64,000 nucleotides of DNA from Paramecium octaurelia (Eukaryota > Ciliophora > Oligohymenophorea > Peniculida > Parameciidae), in assembly GCA_905182995.1 (NCBI GenBank), contig CAJJDP010000047.1, forward strand, positions 442,046 to 506,045, given 5' to 3'. Each line of letters starts with the position of its first letter. Position 1 is the first letter of the stretch. The translations under genes and the position numbers were made by a program. Below, one piece after another: positions 46,755 through 59,444 of this stretch. The notes under the pieces are model-generated. The model worked only from the letters and a program-made list of their open reading frames with translations. It did not search any database and was not told the origin of the DNA.

Positions 46755-47710
46755 ATGATTAGCATCGTTCTTTCTACTCTCTTTTTGATCTTATGTGTTT
46801 AACCAACCAAGGCTTATTCTGTCTTTGATTTTGGATATAGTGATTAAGAAAATGCCAACCCAACCCAATTAATTTATAATGTAATAATTACATTGACTTC
46901 AGATTGCTTCTTACTCCTTATTAGGGATATTACAGTATTTGCTGGTTAGTGCTATATTTGAATGGAAAAATCCAATGCCAAAAAATTAAAGAAGAATGTA
47001 AAACATAAAGAGGGAAATCAAATATGGAACAACATAGATATTTTTACAAGTTGCATACTCAATGGTACAATTCTAATGTGATTCGAATAGATTTTCTATC
47101 ATTATGTCTACCCCTATTGCAGTTGGTATCGTTATTACTCGATAAATCAATATGGATTATTGAACTTTGGATACGGAATGCTCTTTTTGTATATTTGGAC
47201 CACAAGTATGAGTTTGATGTGATTCTAATAGTATTGGGATATTGGGTTCATAGAATTTTCCACTTTAGAATTCTTTATAAGTATGTTCATAGTGTGCACC
47301 ATTCATTCACAGAACCTACTGCTTTTGGTTATTGTGCAACACATCCACTTGAAGGAATCAGCGAGGTTAACACAGTGTTGCATTTGGCAGAATTGATAAT
47401 ACCCATACATCCTTTGATGACTTTGTTTTTCTTTGAGTACATCACAATAAACGAGATGATGGGACACGATGGAGGGTATTAAACAATAATAAATTATATA
47501 GTGAACACGACCATTCCGATCATTATAGACATCATCTTTATTATGTAGTAAATTATGGCGATACAATAATGGATGAATTCTTTGGAACAGCTTACAATTC
47601 AGTAAGAGTGTATTATTTATATATAGAAAAACTACCCAGTGAAGGCTAAATGTACTTATGTAGATAATATAGAGGATAGAACAGAGGCTATTTTTATGAA
47701 ATATAAATGA
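46755..47710 (+). CDS. Fatty-acid hydroxylase / sterol desaturase superfamily protein
   Basis: 276 residues; five introns (22, 26, 26, 26, 25 nt) are needed and the exons sum to whole codons. Di-iron histidine boxes in order: HRIFH, HSVHH, then HDHSDHYRHH with the final HYRHH box, followed by YVVNYGDTIMDEFFGTAY. Several membrane spans precede the boxes. Family enzymes hydroxylate or desaturate fatty acids or sterols in the ER; the specific substrate is not evident. Confidence 0.85.
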
Positions 47711-47740
47711 ATGTTTTAATTATATATATTTTATTATTTA

Positions 47741-48039
47741 ATGGGTTGTTTATAGTCTAGAAATCAGTAACTTATTGAGGAACAAAAGGAGTAAGCAGCT
47801 ATGAATGAATAAGATAAGAGTATAGATGATTGATCTATTTGATAGATAACAATTTAGATTTGGTGAGTTGTCCATGTTCAGAAAGTGATAATAGTTAAAA
47901 CAAGACAACAAATAGAGTGTCTATAGAGGAATGTAGGAATTCTTTTAATCGAAGTATTGATCTGATGCAGGATATCAATAAAAAATTGGAAGCATTTTCA
48001 GGAAATGATTCAGATCTATCAGATAGTGAATTATAATGA
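47741..48039 (+). CDS. Small MGCLQS-type lipid-anchored protein
   Basis: 90 residues, one 26-nt intron. Start MGCLQSRNQQ is a strong myristoylation/palmitoylation signal. The rest is hydrophilic with SCPCSESDNSQ and an acidic end (SDLSDSELQ). Third gene of this type in the window; similar layout, but no clear sequence homology. It lies 30 bp downstream of the hydroxylase stop. Confidence 0.6.
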
Positions 48040-48074
48040 TATTAGTATTTTATAGGGCTTTATACAATCATATA

Positions 48075-51000
48075 TCATAATTATTACCGTGAATCAACGA
48101 TTTCCGAATATTTTTTGATGCTCAGATTGATATTCGCCAATTATAATGACATCGCACCATCAGAGAATTAATTCAAGGATTCATAAATTGGTTTCACAAT
48201 AACCTTCAAGAATCCGATCTCATTTTTGGCATATTGCACTTCATCATCTAAATTCCTGAGGTACGGAGTCTATGCGATACCCACTATATCCTCTAATTAA
48301 GACTTTACAAATCATAATATCAGTAATTTACCTATGCCTAGAATTCTCTCCTTAATCTTTCACTCCATGTCCTAGCCACTTAATAGGACTTTGCTGCTCC
48401 AAAGAAGTCAGCTGCATGAGTCAAGAACCCACTTAGAAGAAGCTTGTTGTCTTCAGATTCTAATCATAATATAAGTAATATAAGGTACCAAAGATTTTGG
48501 GATCCCCTTAAGATTGAGCAAACTTTATCTCGATGTCATTAAGTATCTTAAAATGAAATTGGTTATCTGTTGCCAACACATTATTCACAATATATTTTCT
48601 GATCATGATTTTGTCTGTCCTAGGGACTGATTCCAAAAAATCACATTGTTCCAAGGCCAACAACTTATAAGTGACTGCTATATGGTGATTTTCCAACACT
48701 GATTTGTCATTGTATAATAAGGCCAACTTGGTTTAAGTATTTACTTAAAATAGGTTATTTGTTCCAGGATGTCCAACATCATGACATAATCCTGCCAGTG
48801 TCATTGCAAATCTCTGTTGATCATTGAAACAAAACCCAAACTTTGGATGATGAGTAAAAAGGAAACATCCATGCATCACATTAACTCCATGAGTGAAATT
48901 GTGAAATGGATTTGCTGTCTTATTATATTTGTATTTCAGAGCAGTTAAAAAATTGATGAACTCTTTATTTTTCAAAGGGTATTATTTGGTGTATTCGAGC
49001 ATATCAAAGATGTTGTATACAATGATGAACTTATTCTTATATAGTTTCTTGTTCAACAGATTGAATTCGTAATCCAATAATCTCTCTTGTAAATTAGGAT
49101 CTATTGCTATTTTTCGTCCATCTGGATTTTTCTTATCTTCTTCCTCGTATTTGGCTAGGAATTAAGATAATTTTTTTGATTTCTTCTTCATTGTGGCTGC
49201 ACGATATTTCTCTAAGGCTTAATCATGATCCTCATTATAAACAATAGCCAGTTTTCTCATATCGTGATCAGGTAAATACATCACCAAAGCTGATGATCTA
49301 AAGAACTAGTTTTCCATCATTAATTGCTTAGATTTAAAAGCCAATGTCGCCTTCTTTAATGTTAATATTATTTTAACTTTGCTTCTGAAGATCTGTAACA
49401 ACTCATTGAGGGGTCTTATATATATGTAACTAGTAGAATTACCTTTTCAATTATATGTTAAATAAGTAGACTGAAATTTGTTTGACTTCTTGTTTTCTTC
49501 CTCTCTCAACCTTCAATGAAAATTTATAGGATCCATCATCAATTTCTAAATGGTCATTTTTAGATTCAATTAATTCTTTAACCTTGGATATCACTACAGG
49601 GTTCTTCTCGAAGATCTTGTAAATGGGATCTCCATAATTGATTTCTCTGGATAGTTTGAATCGAGAACTATGTTTATATCCAAATCATACACAAATTAAT
49701 CATGATTCCATTAGACAGTCATATAATACAAATACAAGTAACTGTTAAAGAATAGACACATAATCATTTCATTATGCTAAGTAACTTATTAGAAGGATTC
49801 TAACAAGTTCTTTTTCTATTTCAATTTTTTACTATATCTTTTGATACTCTTTCTGAAAGTACTCTAAACCTTTTCTTTCAATTATAAAGAAAGATTGCCT
49901 TCCAAATCGATAAACACACAATTCCATTCACTTTTAAAAGTAAACAATAGATAATTAGTCACCTTTTATTGCTAATAATATTCTTTGTCTATCGGGCTAA
50001 CCAAATTGTACAAATTAAATTATTTCATAATCTAAACCAATATATGAAATATTAGTTTGTATGTAAAAATATTAATTGTTCTCGAGACCAACTGCAGTAT
50101 TTCCATTCTAATAGTCTATAACTTTTTTAATCCCACTATTTGATTCCCGTGTTTGATGATTGAAATTATATATTCATAAAGGGAAGTAATCATGAGATAC
50201 TGCTTAAAATTGTTATTAACTTTTTCAGTAAAGGACAGGAAAAATATATCATTATTAGATATTATACAATACTAAGGCAGTTTTTCTGTTTTTAATAAAC
50301 CAAGATAATCTGCTGGAGTTCCTAATAGTTATTGATGGGATTGGGAATCAGTGAACTCTTGAATTTCTTGGGCTTCCTTAATTGTAGTGGATTCAAAATT
50401 ATTTGATAGAATGTGACATTGTTGATCTTGCTTAAACTGGAGCAGATTGAACTCTTTGATATAAAATTGCTTGAGAATCAATCGAATGAGATCCTTAATT
50501 TCTTATTAATGATGCTGAGCAATAAAACACTCCTTATAAATTTCGTTGATATCTTACTGAGATCTAATTTAGATTCAATTTACCTTAATGTCGCGATAAA
50601 ACTCCTTAATCTTACCCTTGAGTTATTTGCATATGCACACGATAGAATCACTAAGCAGGATTATTAAACAACTTACAAGTAGGATTTGACGATGTTTTCA
50701 TTCCCATTCTGGTTATTTAGCATTTTAGACAATTCATCAATTAGCTCACTTTACGATAAACCATTCTCGTAATTAACCAGTAACTCCTTTAATTGTGGGT
50801 TGTCTTTGGCGGCATGGTCACAAAGTCGAGAATATTAGTCAGGCGTAATTAAATCTTTGCTTCTGAGTTGTATTAAAAGGAAGGTCAATCGACTAGATTG
50901 AGATAAATAGCTCATTTAATCTGATAATAATAATTGAATTAGGAAATTGAATTTAAAATAATAATCCTTAATCAAGAGCTTATAGTATAAGCCAATAATT

Positions 51001-51973
51001 ATAATAATAGTGCATATTCAATGTTATACGACAAGAGATTATCTGTTAGAAGTAGTATTGCCTTGAACATCGTTATTTTCTATTATCGATCTCTTAATGA
51101 AATCTTTGGCCCATTGAATGTCCTCCTTCAATTCAATCACTTGCTTCTGATACTTGTAACCCTTCTGTATAAATTCTTTGTACTCTGGATTGAGTTCCTC
51201 GAAGATATTCAAAAATTGATACAACATGTTCCTTGTCAACTGGTAACTCTTTGTTATTCATAGGATTAAATAGCATACCTTCTGCCAATTCTCAGGTGCC
51301 AATATCTTAAATATCCAATTGGTATCAAAACACTTTGATATGGAACTGACCTTCCCTCCCACCATCAGAATCAACCGACTAACTTGCAATATCAGAGTCA
51401 CAAACAGAGAGGCTATCTATTGTAATATTTGAATTGCTTCATATACCAAAACTAAGGGGAACACCCAATGTGAAAACTTAGAAAAAATCACCACAGTCAA
51501 GGATTAAACGAGAAATGTTACCACAAAGCAAAACTTAAATACAGAATACAAGATGGGTAAATAAATGAAGCTGTCTAAATCATAGCTTGTATCTTACCTA
51601 AATAGAATACGTTCACTCCCAATAAGGCTGAAATTATACGAGCACTCAAAACAACTGCAAATGCAGCTCCAAAAGCCACCAACTCTAGCAGAGCATATAG
51701 GAGATAACTGAATAGCAATAGTGAATCATATTTGAAGACTGTATCAAAATAAATGAGGACGAGGTAGAGAGATAAGGCTTTTGTAGTAAAATTAAGGAAG
51801 GTCATAAATATTTCTATCTTCTCTATTTTATCCAGTTTATCTAAGGTATCATTCAACATAGCTTAAACGTCAACGTATTCCGCCTTATGAATATCATCGT
51901 TATGGATATGAATTTGGTTTCCTTCCCAATCCTTTCCTATTAATAGTTCCTGGTTTTCCTTCTCTTTATTCAT
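48075..51973 (-). CDS. Membrane-bound cyclic-nucleotide phosphodiesterase (class I PDE)
   Basis: Large gene, short introns not all resolved. N-terminal cytosolic segment, then several membrane spans (from 51860 to about 51280: LSLYLVLIYF; LLLFSYLLYALLELVAFGAAFAVVLSARII), a long helical middle, and a C-terminal HD-type PDE domain: NPFHNFTHGVNVMHG, TLAGLCHDVGHPG (metal-binding HD) and FLTHAADFFG (second Asp). The metal ligands are intact, so cAMP or cGMP hydrolysis is expected. The tail after the domain is helical. Ciliates use such membrane PDEs to control ciliary cyclic nucleotides (family knowledge). Confidence 0.8.
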
Positions 51974-52141
51974 ATTAAAATATATAATTAATATTTTTGT
52001 TATAATTCTTTTTAATAACCAACAACACCAAGACTCAATACTATCAATTATAAGATAAACTCAAAGGCTAGCTAGATATTATAAAGATCAATATTTTTAT
52101 CATATCAATAAATATGTTGAATCATAATTTGTTATTAGTAG

Positions 52142-53321
52142 TCAATTTTAAAACCCTTCTTCTTCTTAACAAAGATTATTTGTTTGCTGTACCTCTCCAA
52201 ATTCTTAGATGGGGATACTGGCTTATTTAATCTGTTATTATAAATGGTATTCTTAGAAGTCAATTTGTTATTAATTTAACTCTTAGGGATCTACATCGCT
52301 TTATTAAATAACTTCTTATTCAGAACTATTTCTTAATTCGTTATTCATTATTTCGTTTAACTATTCGTTCCTTTTACTTTTTAATTTCTATTTCCTGATA
52401 AATCTATCTATCTCTAATATTTCTTCTATTGATTCTTTAATCTCCTATTTTGCCTTTTAAATTTCTGATATACTTTCTTACAGTTCATTCTTTACTATCC
52501 TTAATTCCTATTTTGGAAGGCAAAATTTAATATGCTCCTCCATCCACTTAATTGAAAATTCCTTTACACATATTGGACAGGTTAATTTTCTTAAAGAGCA
52601 ATCTTCTTAATGTTTTTAGTACTTGTGATGGGAATATGTTTTTGAACACCATTTACATTCTTTAGGCTTATATGCACATTGTTGAAACTATTATTTTACA
52701 AAATATTGGTTACGTGAGTTCCACTTTCCATTTTCAAATATATTCCAAAACAATATTGACAAATAATTGATTTATATTCGCATTCTTTTTCGTAGTGCTT
52801 TTCTTTGCTATCATACAAAATGGCCTATTTACAACCGTTATTCTATTATTAAGGTTGATATAATATTTTACTTAATATTTACAACTTATTTTCAATTTGC
52901 TCAACAATTTAAACAATAGTTTTGGTGCTTTTGCTCCATCCTCTGGTTCATTTGAAATAGATCTACAGCAAGGGCAGCTCTTCAAATGATATTAATTGAA
53001 CCTAAGCATAATCTATGAAGAATTTAGATACCATTATGTAAGACATTATTTACAAAATCCTTGACTACAATCCAAACATATTTTTGGATCAATCAATATG
53101 TAAGAGCATATGGGACATATTAATTCGTCTATGAAAACTTTAACTTCTTCAAAATTTAAGATTCTAACTACATCAATATCCTCCTTTAGAGGTGGAGATG
53201 ATTCTAATTAATTTAAAATCAAGCCATCATCCTATTCTAAGATTGAATCTATATTTTGGTTGTTATTTTGAAATAACTCATCATTTGAGGAATCAGAGTA
53301 CTCGTAAATTTATTCGTCCAT
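52142..53321 (-). CDS. RING + TRAF-type zinc-finger protein
   Basis: 374 residues, introns of 29 and 26 nt. RING: ICPICSYILIDPKICLDC, GFCKQCLTQW, SCPCCR. Then TRAF-like zinc fingers: HYEKECEYKSIICQYC, H..QCAYKPKECKWC, KHQEDCSLRKLTCPIC, H....C. A coiled coil and a Gln-rich tail follow. Likely a ubiquitin E3 ligase of the TRAF/SIAH kind; partners unknown. Confidence 0.8.
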
Positions 53322-53622
53322 TTAAAATCTCAATAAATCAAAATTGGCTTGCATATTGTAAAATAATTAATATGAATAGTACTTTTTATTATTTATAAAT
53401 TCAAATTTATTGTTTTACTCTAAAATACTTGTTCTGCATCTGCTTTGATTAGAATATTTTTTGATCGCTTTATATATTAGATTTTGAGTAGATTTAGTTT
53501 TGTTTTTAGAGTTTGCGAATTGAATAATAAAAATAATTATTGCGATAAAATGAAATACTAATAAAATATTAATGATAATTAATTGCAGTCATTAGAAGAT
53601 AGGTTATTTGATTGAGTAATAG

Positions 53623-55082
53623 ATGATCAAGGAGGTTTGTGATATTTGCAATGATATAGAATGCATTGAATCTCATAAATTTGTCCTAAAGGCTGATTTG
53701 ATGGATTTCCAATAAAAAGCACTTCCCTTACTAAAAGAACTATAAATCGTATTATACGATCAATTACCCAATTCAATTGAATAACTCAACTCCAAGATTA
53801 ACTAAACATATTAAGACTTGATCAAGAGTTCTCAGAAGAAATAAGTCGAAAATCTGATGATGATATTGCAAAATGAAGAGGAGAAATATTTATTTCAGTT
53901 AATAAATTTTTATATTGCTCGAGATCAAATAAAGTAAATAAAAGAGAAATTATAAGAAGTAGTACATTTTGAATAAACAATCTAAAGATGTATATCGTAA
54001 TTTAATTAGAATTAAAAAATTACTAAAGAAGTTTAAACTATTAATTTTGATGATGATCAAGATCTGATTTAAACTACCAATTAAGGATAGACAGACTCAT
54101 TGTATATAAAATAAGTTGACATTCCAATCCTAAATCAAAATCTAGTTGAGAAATCAAATAGTTTTGAGATCCCAACAACATTCAAATTTAAAAGAATGTA
54201 TAGCATCGCCTGGTTGAATGACAACTTATTGGGAATTGCAGCTGGAGATTATAACCCATACATAATATTTGATCCCGAGATGTAGATAATCAAATAATAA
54301 ATATGTTAAGAAAAGAATGGGGTTTATGATTCAATTGCAATTGGAAATGATAGAATAGTCTTAGCCTATGTGCATAACATCAAACTATTTTAATGGGTGA
54401 ACAATCAATACGTGGAGAATAAATTATAATTTGAAGAATCCCAAGGAACTCCAAGTAAACTATATTATTGCGCTTAAACTTAATCAATATTTGCTACAAA
54501 TACATTCTTCTAAGTTATCTCTTAAAATTATGTGTATCAATGGAAACTGGACTCTGGTAAATTAATTAAATACCGAATCCAGGGTTCTACATTTGGGCCT
54601 ATGTGTTTGATCAATTAAAAAAGGTTATTTTGTTTCAGTTTATGGGAAATGAAGACTAAAAGTGTAAGACAGAACCTAATATACTTTTGGTAGTATGAAT
54701 CAAATGTTCCATTAAAAAAAATTGATACATCTTAGCCGCAATATGCTTTGATAGTAAGAATGAACTAATTATTCGGGTTTGGTTCTGAGATCACAGTGTG
54801 GAATTTAGAGAATTACCATTTAATTAAGAAAATCACATATCCAGATAAAAAGCTCAATCCTTGGTGCGTATGCTCAATTGATAAGTCTCTAATTTTAGGT
54901 TGTGATGATGGAAGTATTGATTTTTATCGATTGTAGCTATCTAAATTGTAAATGAATAGTTTAATAAATGGGATAAAATTATGAAAATGAGAGCAAAGAC
55001 AATGAAAATTAATGTGTAAAAAGATAAGTGCATAATAGCTGCATTAGATTGCAGCTTCAGTATCCTTTAAATTAAAAAGTGA
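53623..55082 (+). CDS. B-box-like N-terminus, coiled coil and beta-propeller (WD40-like)
   Basis: 478 residues, one 23-nt intron at about 54920 (GTATTGATTTTTATCGATTGTAG). N-terminus VCDICNDIECIESHK looks like half a B-box, then helices, then a propeller of irregular WD-like repeats (SIAWLNDNLLGIAAGDYNPYIIF; ITVWNLENYHLI; WCVCSIDKSLILGCDDG). Typical of ciliate B-box/WD40 proteins; probably a protein-interaction scaffold. Confidence 0.65.
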
Positions 55083-55216
55083 AATAGTAAATATATGTAT
55101 ATCAAATATCTTATCAACTTGAAAGTATATATTCGTTTTCTTCTTGCAATAGTAATCACAATCTTGTACATATTGATATATCCTAAGTAAAGTTGGCGAA
55201 TTGTTCAGTTACATAT

Positions 55217-55692
55217 TCACAATTTTATTCTTGAACAACCAAAAATTTAGTATTTTAAAAACCAATTTATAAAATATTGAATCTAAATTCCTCGCTTAAT
55301 TTAGTTAATTATTTGGATAAATTGAATAGATTTATATTTGTTATAGAATTAGATCTTATAATGACATGTGTTGGATCTATTATCGAATAGTTTATAGGAA
55401 GAAATGTATTAAAAATATTCTAACCACTTCATTTGTAATGATAAATTTTTAGCAATTTTATTAGATGAAATATAAATCAACGAAGTCGCTATTTTTTTGG
55501 ACATTGAAAGAGAAGATTAATATAAATGGAAAATATAATGATGCAAGATAGATTATCTTAATGAAATAAATTTGGAAATAGAATCGAGCATTTATTTAGC
55601 CTCCTTATTAACTTCAATTAAAGCATTTAGGCTATAAGGTTCTGATTCTCATGATCGAATTAAACCAGAATATTCATCAATGAAGTTGTAAC
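55217..55692 (-). CDS. Unidentified helical protein, start unresolved
   Basis: Open frame ending TGA 55217-55219, with SESEPYSLNALIEVNKEAKQMLDS near its start and many Ile/Ser/Lys codons. An 18-nt intron would join it to NFIDEYS upstream, but no ATG could be linked. No family recognised. Confidence 0.35.
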
Positions 55693-55863
55693 TATCAATT
55701 GGTCGAATGAATATTTGATCAAAATTTATGCAAATTGATCCATGGATTGGTTAAAAGCATAAGTAAAATTATTTTTCGACTATATGTAAATTATTTTAAT
55801 TGCTTATATCAATTGTTTTCTTATAGAAATCCTGCATCTCTTTTAGGGAAAGAATTACATGAA

Positions 55864-56146
55864 TCAACGTGAATTTCGCTAGAGTTTATAAAAACAAGAA
55901 ATGTTACAATCCAGTTCTGCAGCTCCACACATCATGTAGTTTTTCATCCTATAGACACCAATGTCTTTAGCAACATTATGATTTATGTAATCCTGCACAA
56001 ACATGTCCATCTGCTCTTCTGCAATCTTTGTGGCAATCATTATTTTCAATAGATGATCTTACCCATTTTTTATCGTTACTTGTAATGGGTGGAGCCATTG
56101 TGGCAGAAACAATTGTCACAATCAATAGAACCAATAATAATCTCAT
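55864..56146 (-). CDS. Small secreted protein with signal peptide
   Basis: 81 residues, one 37-nt intron (GTAAGATCATC...CACAAAG), long for this genome but needed to reach the protein-like downstream frame. Signal peptide MRLLLVLLIVTIVSA, then MAPPITSNDKKW and a mature part MFVQDYINHNVAKDIGVYRM with cysteines in MMCGAAELDCNISCFYKL. Retaining the intron instead gives a Cys-rich reading (CHKDC, CCQRHWC), so the splice form should be confirmed. Confidence 0.5.
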
Positions 56147-56322
56147 TTCCGTTTTTATGTTATTTAATTATATTATAAAATATTAAAAAGCCAGATGAGT
56201 TTACAAAACACTGTAGTATTCAATACTGAATTCTCGAAATGATGTAAGATAAGAATAAATTTTACCATTTTGTCTATTTTTGGCATAATCATTTAAATTA
56301 TTTTATTTAAACATGAAGATTA

Positions 56323-56709
56323 ATGAATCACTGTTGCCATAAAGAAACTCTAAAATAACTGTCTAAAATTTATAGAGATGCAGCCTTGCTTCTTCTTTTT
56401 AAAGATAGTAATTAGATAGAATGCATTTAAAAATTAGCAGTAGAGACTCTGATGAATAGAAAATACTTAAAATCAAAAGTAGCTTAATAAATTACAAAGC
56501 CATATTCTACATATCACTTCATTTAATAAATAATTAAACATAAAATATCTATTATGAACATGAAGACTCCAGAAACAATCAAAGCATCTCGATCTAATTG
56601 TTCAAATTCCACAATTTTTTATTCTGCTGCTGAGAAAATAGATTTCCGAAATCCAAAACAAATGCTATTATTTAAGGCCAAATTAGCTCATTAAATCATT
56701 AAAAAGTGA
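56323..56709 (+). CDS. 128-residue helical protein, unknown
   Basis: Intronless frame from ATG 56323 to TGA 56707-56709. Starts MNHCCHKETLKQLSKIY; helical core ALLLLFKDSNQIECIQKLAVE; C-terminus FRNPKQMLLFKAKLAHQ. No domain recognised; two overlapping frames are less protein-like. Confidence 0.5.
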
Positions 56710-57240
56710 GGAATGATAGTCTTGTTTTATTGTAGATTCTTGGCATATCCACTTCCAATTTTGATCTGATGATATTATGATGATCAGATAAATATATTAT
56801 ATAAAAATAACAATCAACTATTTTCATTAAATCTGCTGTGATTTTAATTTTTCGATTGACTATAGAATTGTTGAATTCCTAACAACAACTCCTTACAAAA
56901 TAATTTAAGAGAAAATCCCAAGATTTGAATAAATAATTTAAATATACCTTAAATATATAGGCAGTTCGAACAAACTTCATATAAATGGCGAAGATTCTTT
57001 CAATTATGAAACACCTAACATGTGAATATCTAAAATTGGATGGATAGAATTTGGCTATGGCTTAAGTGAAAATATACAGATAAAAAAGTGATATGTTTAT
57101 TGAAAAAATTTAAGATTATTGTTACAGAATTATTAAATTTGTGTTATTATTATATTGTCATTTAATAATCAAATTATTCAAACAATAATCTAATTCGATG
57201 TAATAATACATTTATAATTAATATTTAATTCAAAAATTCA
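56710..57240. other. Intergenic, nothing recognised
   Basis: AT-rich spacer upstream of the EF-hand gene. Confidence 0.45.
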
Positions 57241-58214
57241 ATGAGTGCTTTGAAGGCAATCGTCACTTTGGACACTGGAGACAAACCTGAATATATTCAC
57301 ATCTATGAGGGAGATGACATCGAGATGCTTGCAGAATTCTTTTGTGATAGACACAATATTCAAGAGGATGGCAAATAATTTATAATTGATCACATTAGAG
57401 ATCAACTAAAATTATAAGAGAAGCAAATCAGATAAAAATTTGTGTCATAAACAAATACATTGAAACAATGTTAATCATAAGCAATTATTTAAAAACCAGC
57501 ATAAGTTAGTAATTAATTTAAACAACTAATTTAGAAAAAAATGATTATGAAGCACTTCATAATACAGTTTGGGCTTAGATTTAGAAGAAACCATCAACTG
57601 CCTAATTGCATTAGAGAAATACAAGCAATTTTTTAATTCAAGGTTAGAAATCATCGGGAAATTTGTTATAAAAAAAAAATGAATTGAGGAATGTCAAATG
57701 CATAACTGATATCGAATTGAATAAGGATTACAAATAGCAACCAAAAAGATCAAGATAAGAACAAATCGACTTGGCTAATAGATTGATATCCTAAAAGAAT
57801 GTGTCAGAAAAAAGATTGCAAAAGTTGAGAATCGAATCTAATTCACCTATTGGTCATGATTTTAGACCAAAAGTCACAAAAGATAATATATATAAGAAGG
57901 TAAGCAAAAAAATAGATTAAGAAGATTATGAATTAGCATAGATGATTGGTATACCTCAGAGAAAAAAGATATTTGAGTTCGCATAACAGAGGATATAATT
58001 TAAACAGAATCAAGATATATTAAGGATAATATTTAATTAACTTGATAATGATAAGGATGGACAAATCTCCACTGATTTTATAAACTTAGACGTTGACCAT
58101 TAAATTTTAGAAAAAATCAAACCAGTTTTGTGTCACATGGAAGCCTAACATCTAATATTAGATTTTGAATCATTTTCAAATTTAATGAACTCTTTTCAAA
58201 TTTTGATTTATTGA
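57241..58214 (+). CDS. EF-hand protein with conserved N-terminal module
   Basis: 315 residues, one 26-nt intron at about 57503. N-terminus KAIVTLDTGDKPEYIHIYEG, then DDIEMLAEFFCDRHNI, a small ubiquitin-like-looking module seen at the start of various ciliate proteins. Basic middle, then an EF-hand calcium loop DNDKDGQISTDF within IIFNQLDNDKDG. Only one canonical loop is clear. Possible calcium-responsive ciliary or cortical protein (inference). Confidence 0.6.
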
Positions 58215-58334
58215 AACTTTATTTCTAATATAAAATATAAGTCTCTCTTTTTCATAATCTATTAATTCTATCTGATTGCAATAATTAAAAAATTATCAAT
58301 AACCTTTATAAAATGATAATTTTAATAAATAAAC

Positions 58335-59444
58335 ATGGGAAAACAACCAAAAATATAATCAAATAAATAATAAAAGAAACCTTCTTCTAATAAACAAAGA
58401 GGAAGACCTCCTAAATATAAAGTAAAAAACTATAAAATGATCTTCTTAGTCACCTCAACCTTCAATCGAACAAAAATCATAAAACAATAATTACAAATAG
58501 CACTGGTTTACAGACAATGAAACAAGAGAAATTGTTAGAATACTAGCAAGCAAATGTCAAATTTTATTCAAGTGTCTCAGTGGTTAATCAGCAAATAAAC
58601 TAAAAAATTCTTTCTGGCCTGAAAACTAATCAGATATTTCTTTTAATAACTTCAAACTTAGAAGACAAATATTTATAGAAAAGGCTACTGTAATTATTGA
58701 TTATATTTAAATATTTAGGAGCTATAAACTGAATTATTAAAAAAACTTGAAAAACATTTATCAATCGAATTGATTGGCGAAAAGTAGCAGATGAATTATT
58801 TTATTTTCGGAAACAATACTTCTGATGATACTGCTTTCAATTAATAAAACTCAAACTCGAAAATGAAGTTGTTAACTCCCATCATACATCAAGATTTCTA
58901 AGGAACTTTGAAAAACCTCCTTGAATTAACAGATTAACTACAGAGTTCTAATCAAGACTTACCTCCTGGAGATGATTTATATGATATTAAAAGACAAAAA
59001 AATTTTGATTTATTTGAGAATTTTGGTCAAGACCTCTCTGATGAAGATAATTTATACTTTAATAATAAGCATAAGCAGCTAGATTAACCTGAGAGGACTG
59101 TTCAAGACATTACTGTTGAAGATGACTTATATGATATTAATAAACATAAACATTTCGTAAGTTGGGCATTCGTACTTGCTTGGGGATAAGAATTTAGAGA
59201 CCATTTAACCAAATTATAAAATGTAAGTTAAACTAATATGCAGGAAGACGAATCACCTTCGAATAAACAAGGCAGGCCAGAAAATTTGATGCAAAAATCA
59301 ACTGAGATATTGGAAAGGAAAACAGAAGAACTTAGTTGTCATAGTATTGATCAACTGATTGAGATCTACCAAGATAAATACAAAAAAGAAATAGATGATT
59401 TAAAGCATTTATTAAAAGAAAGATTCACAAATTTAAAGTAATGA
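58335..59444 (+). CDS. AT-hook protein, paralogue of the gene at 3.1 kb
   Basis: 350 residues, introns of 28 and 29 nt. N-terminal AT-hook KQRGRPPKYK (GRP core), FKCLSGQSANKL, then LLKKLEKHLSIELIG and QMNYFIFGNN, MKLLTPIIHQDFQGTLKNLL, an acidic insert with two DDLYDI motifs, and C-terminal NKHKHFVSWAFVLAWG plus a coiled coil. Shares order, motifs and one intron position with 3096-4031; the main difference is an internal acidic insertion of about 50 residues. Role unknown, probably chromatin-associated. Confidence 0.7.
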
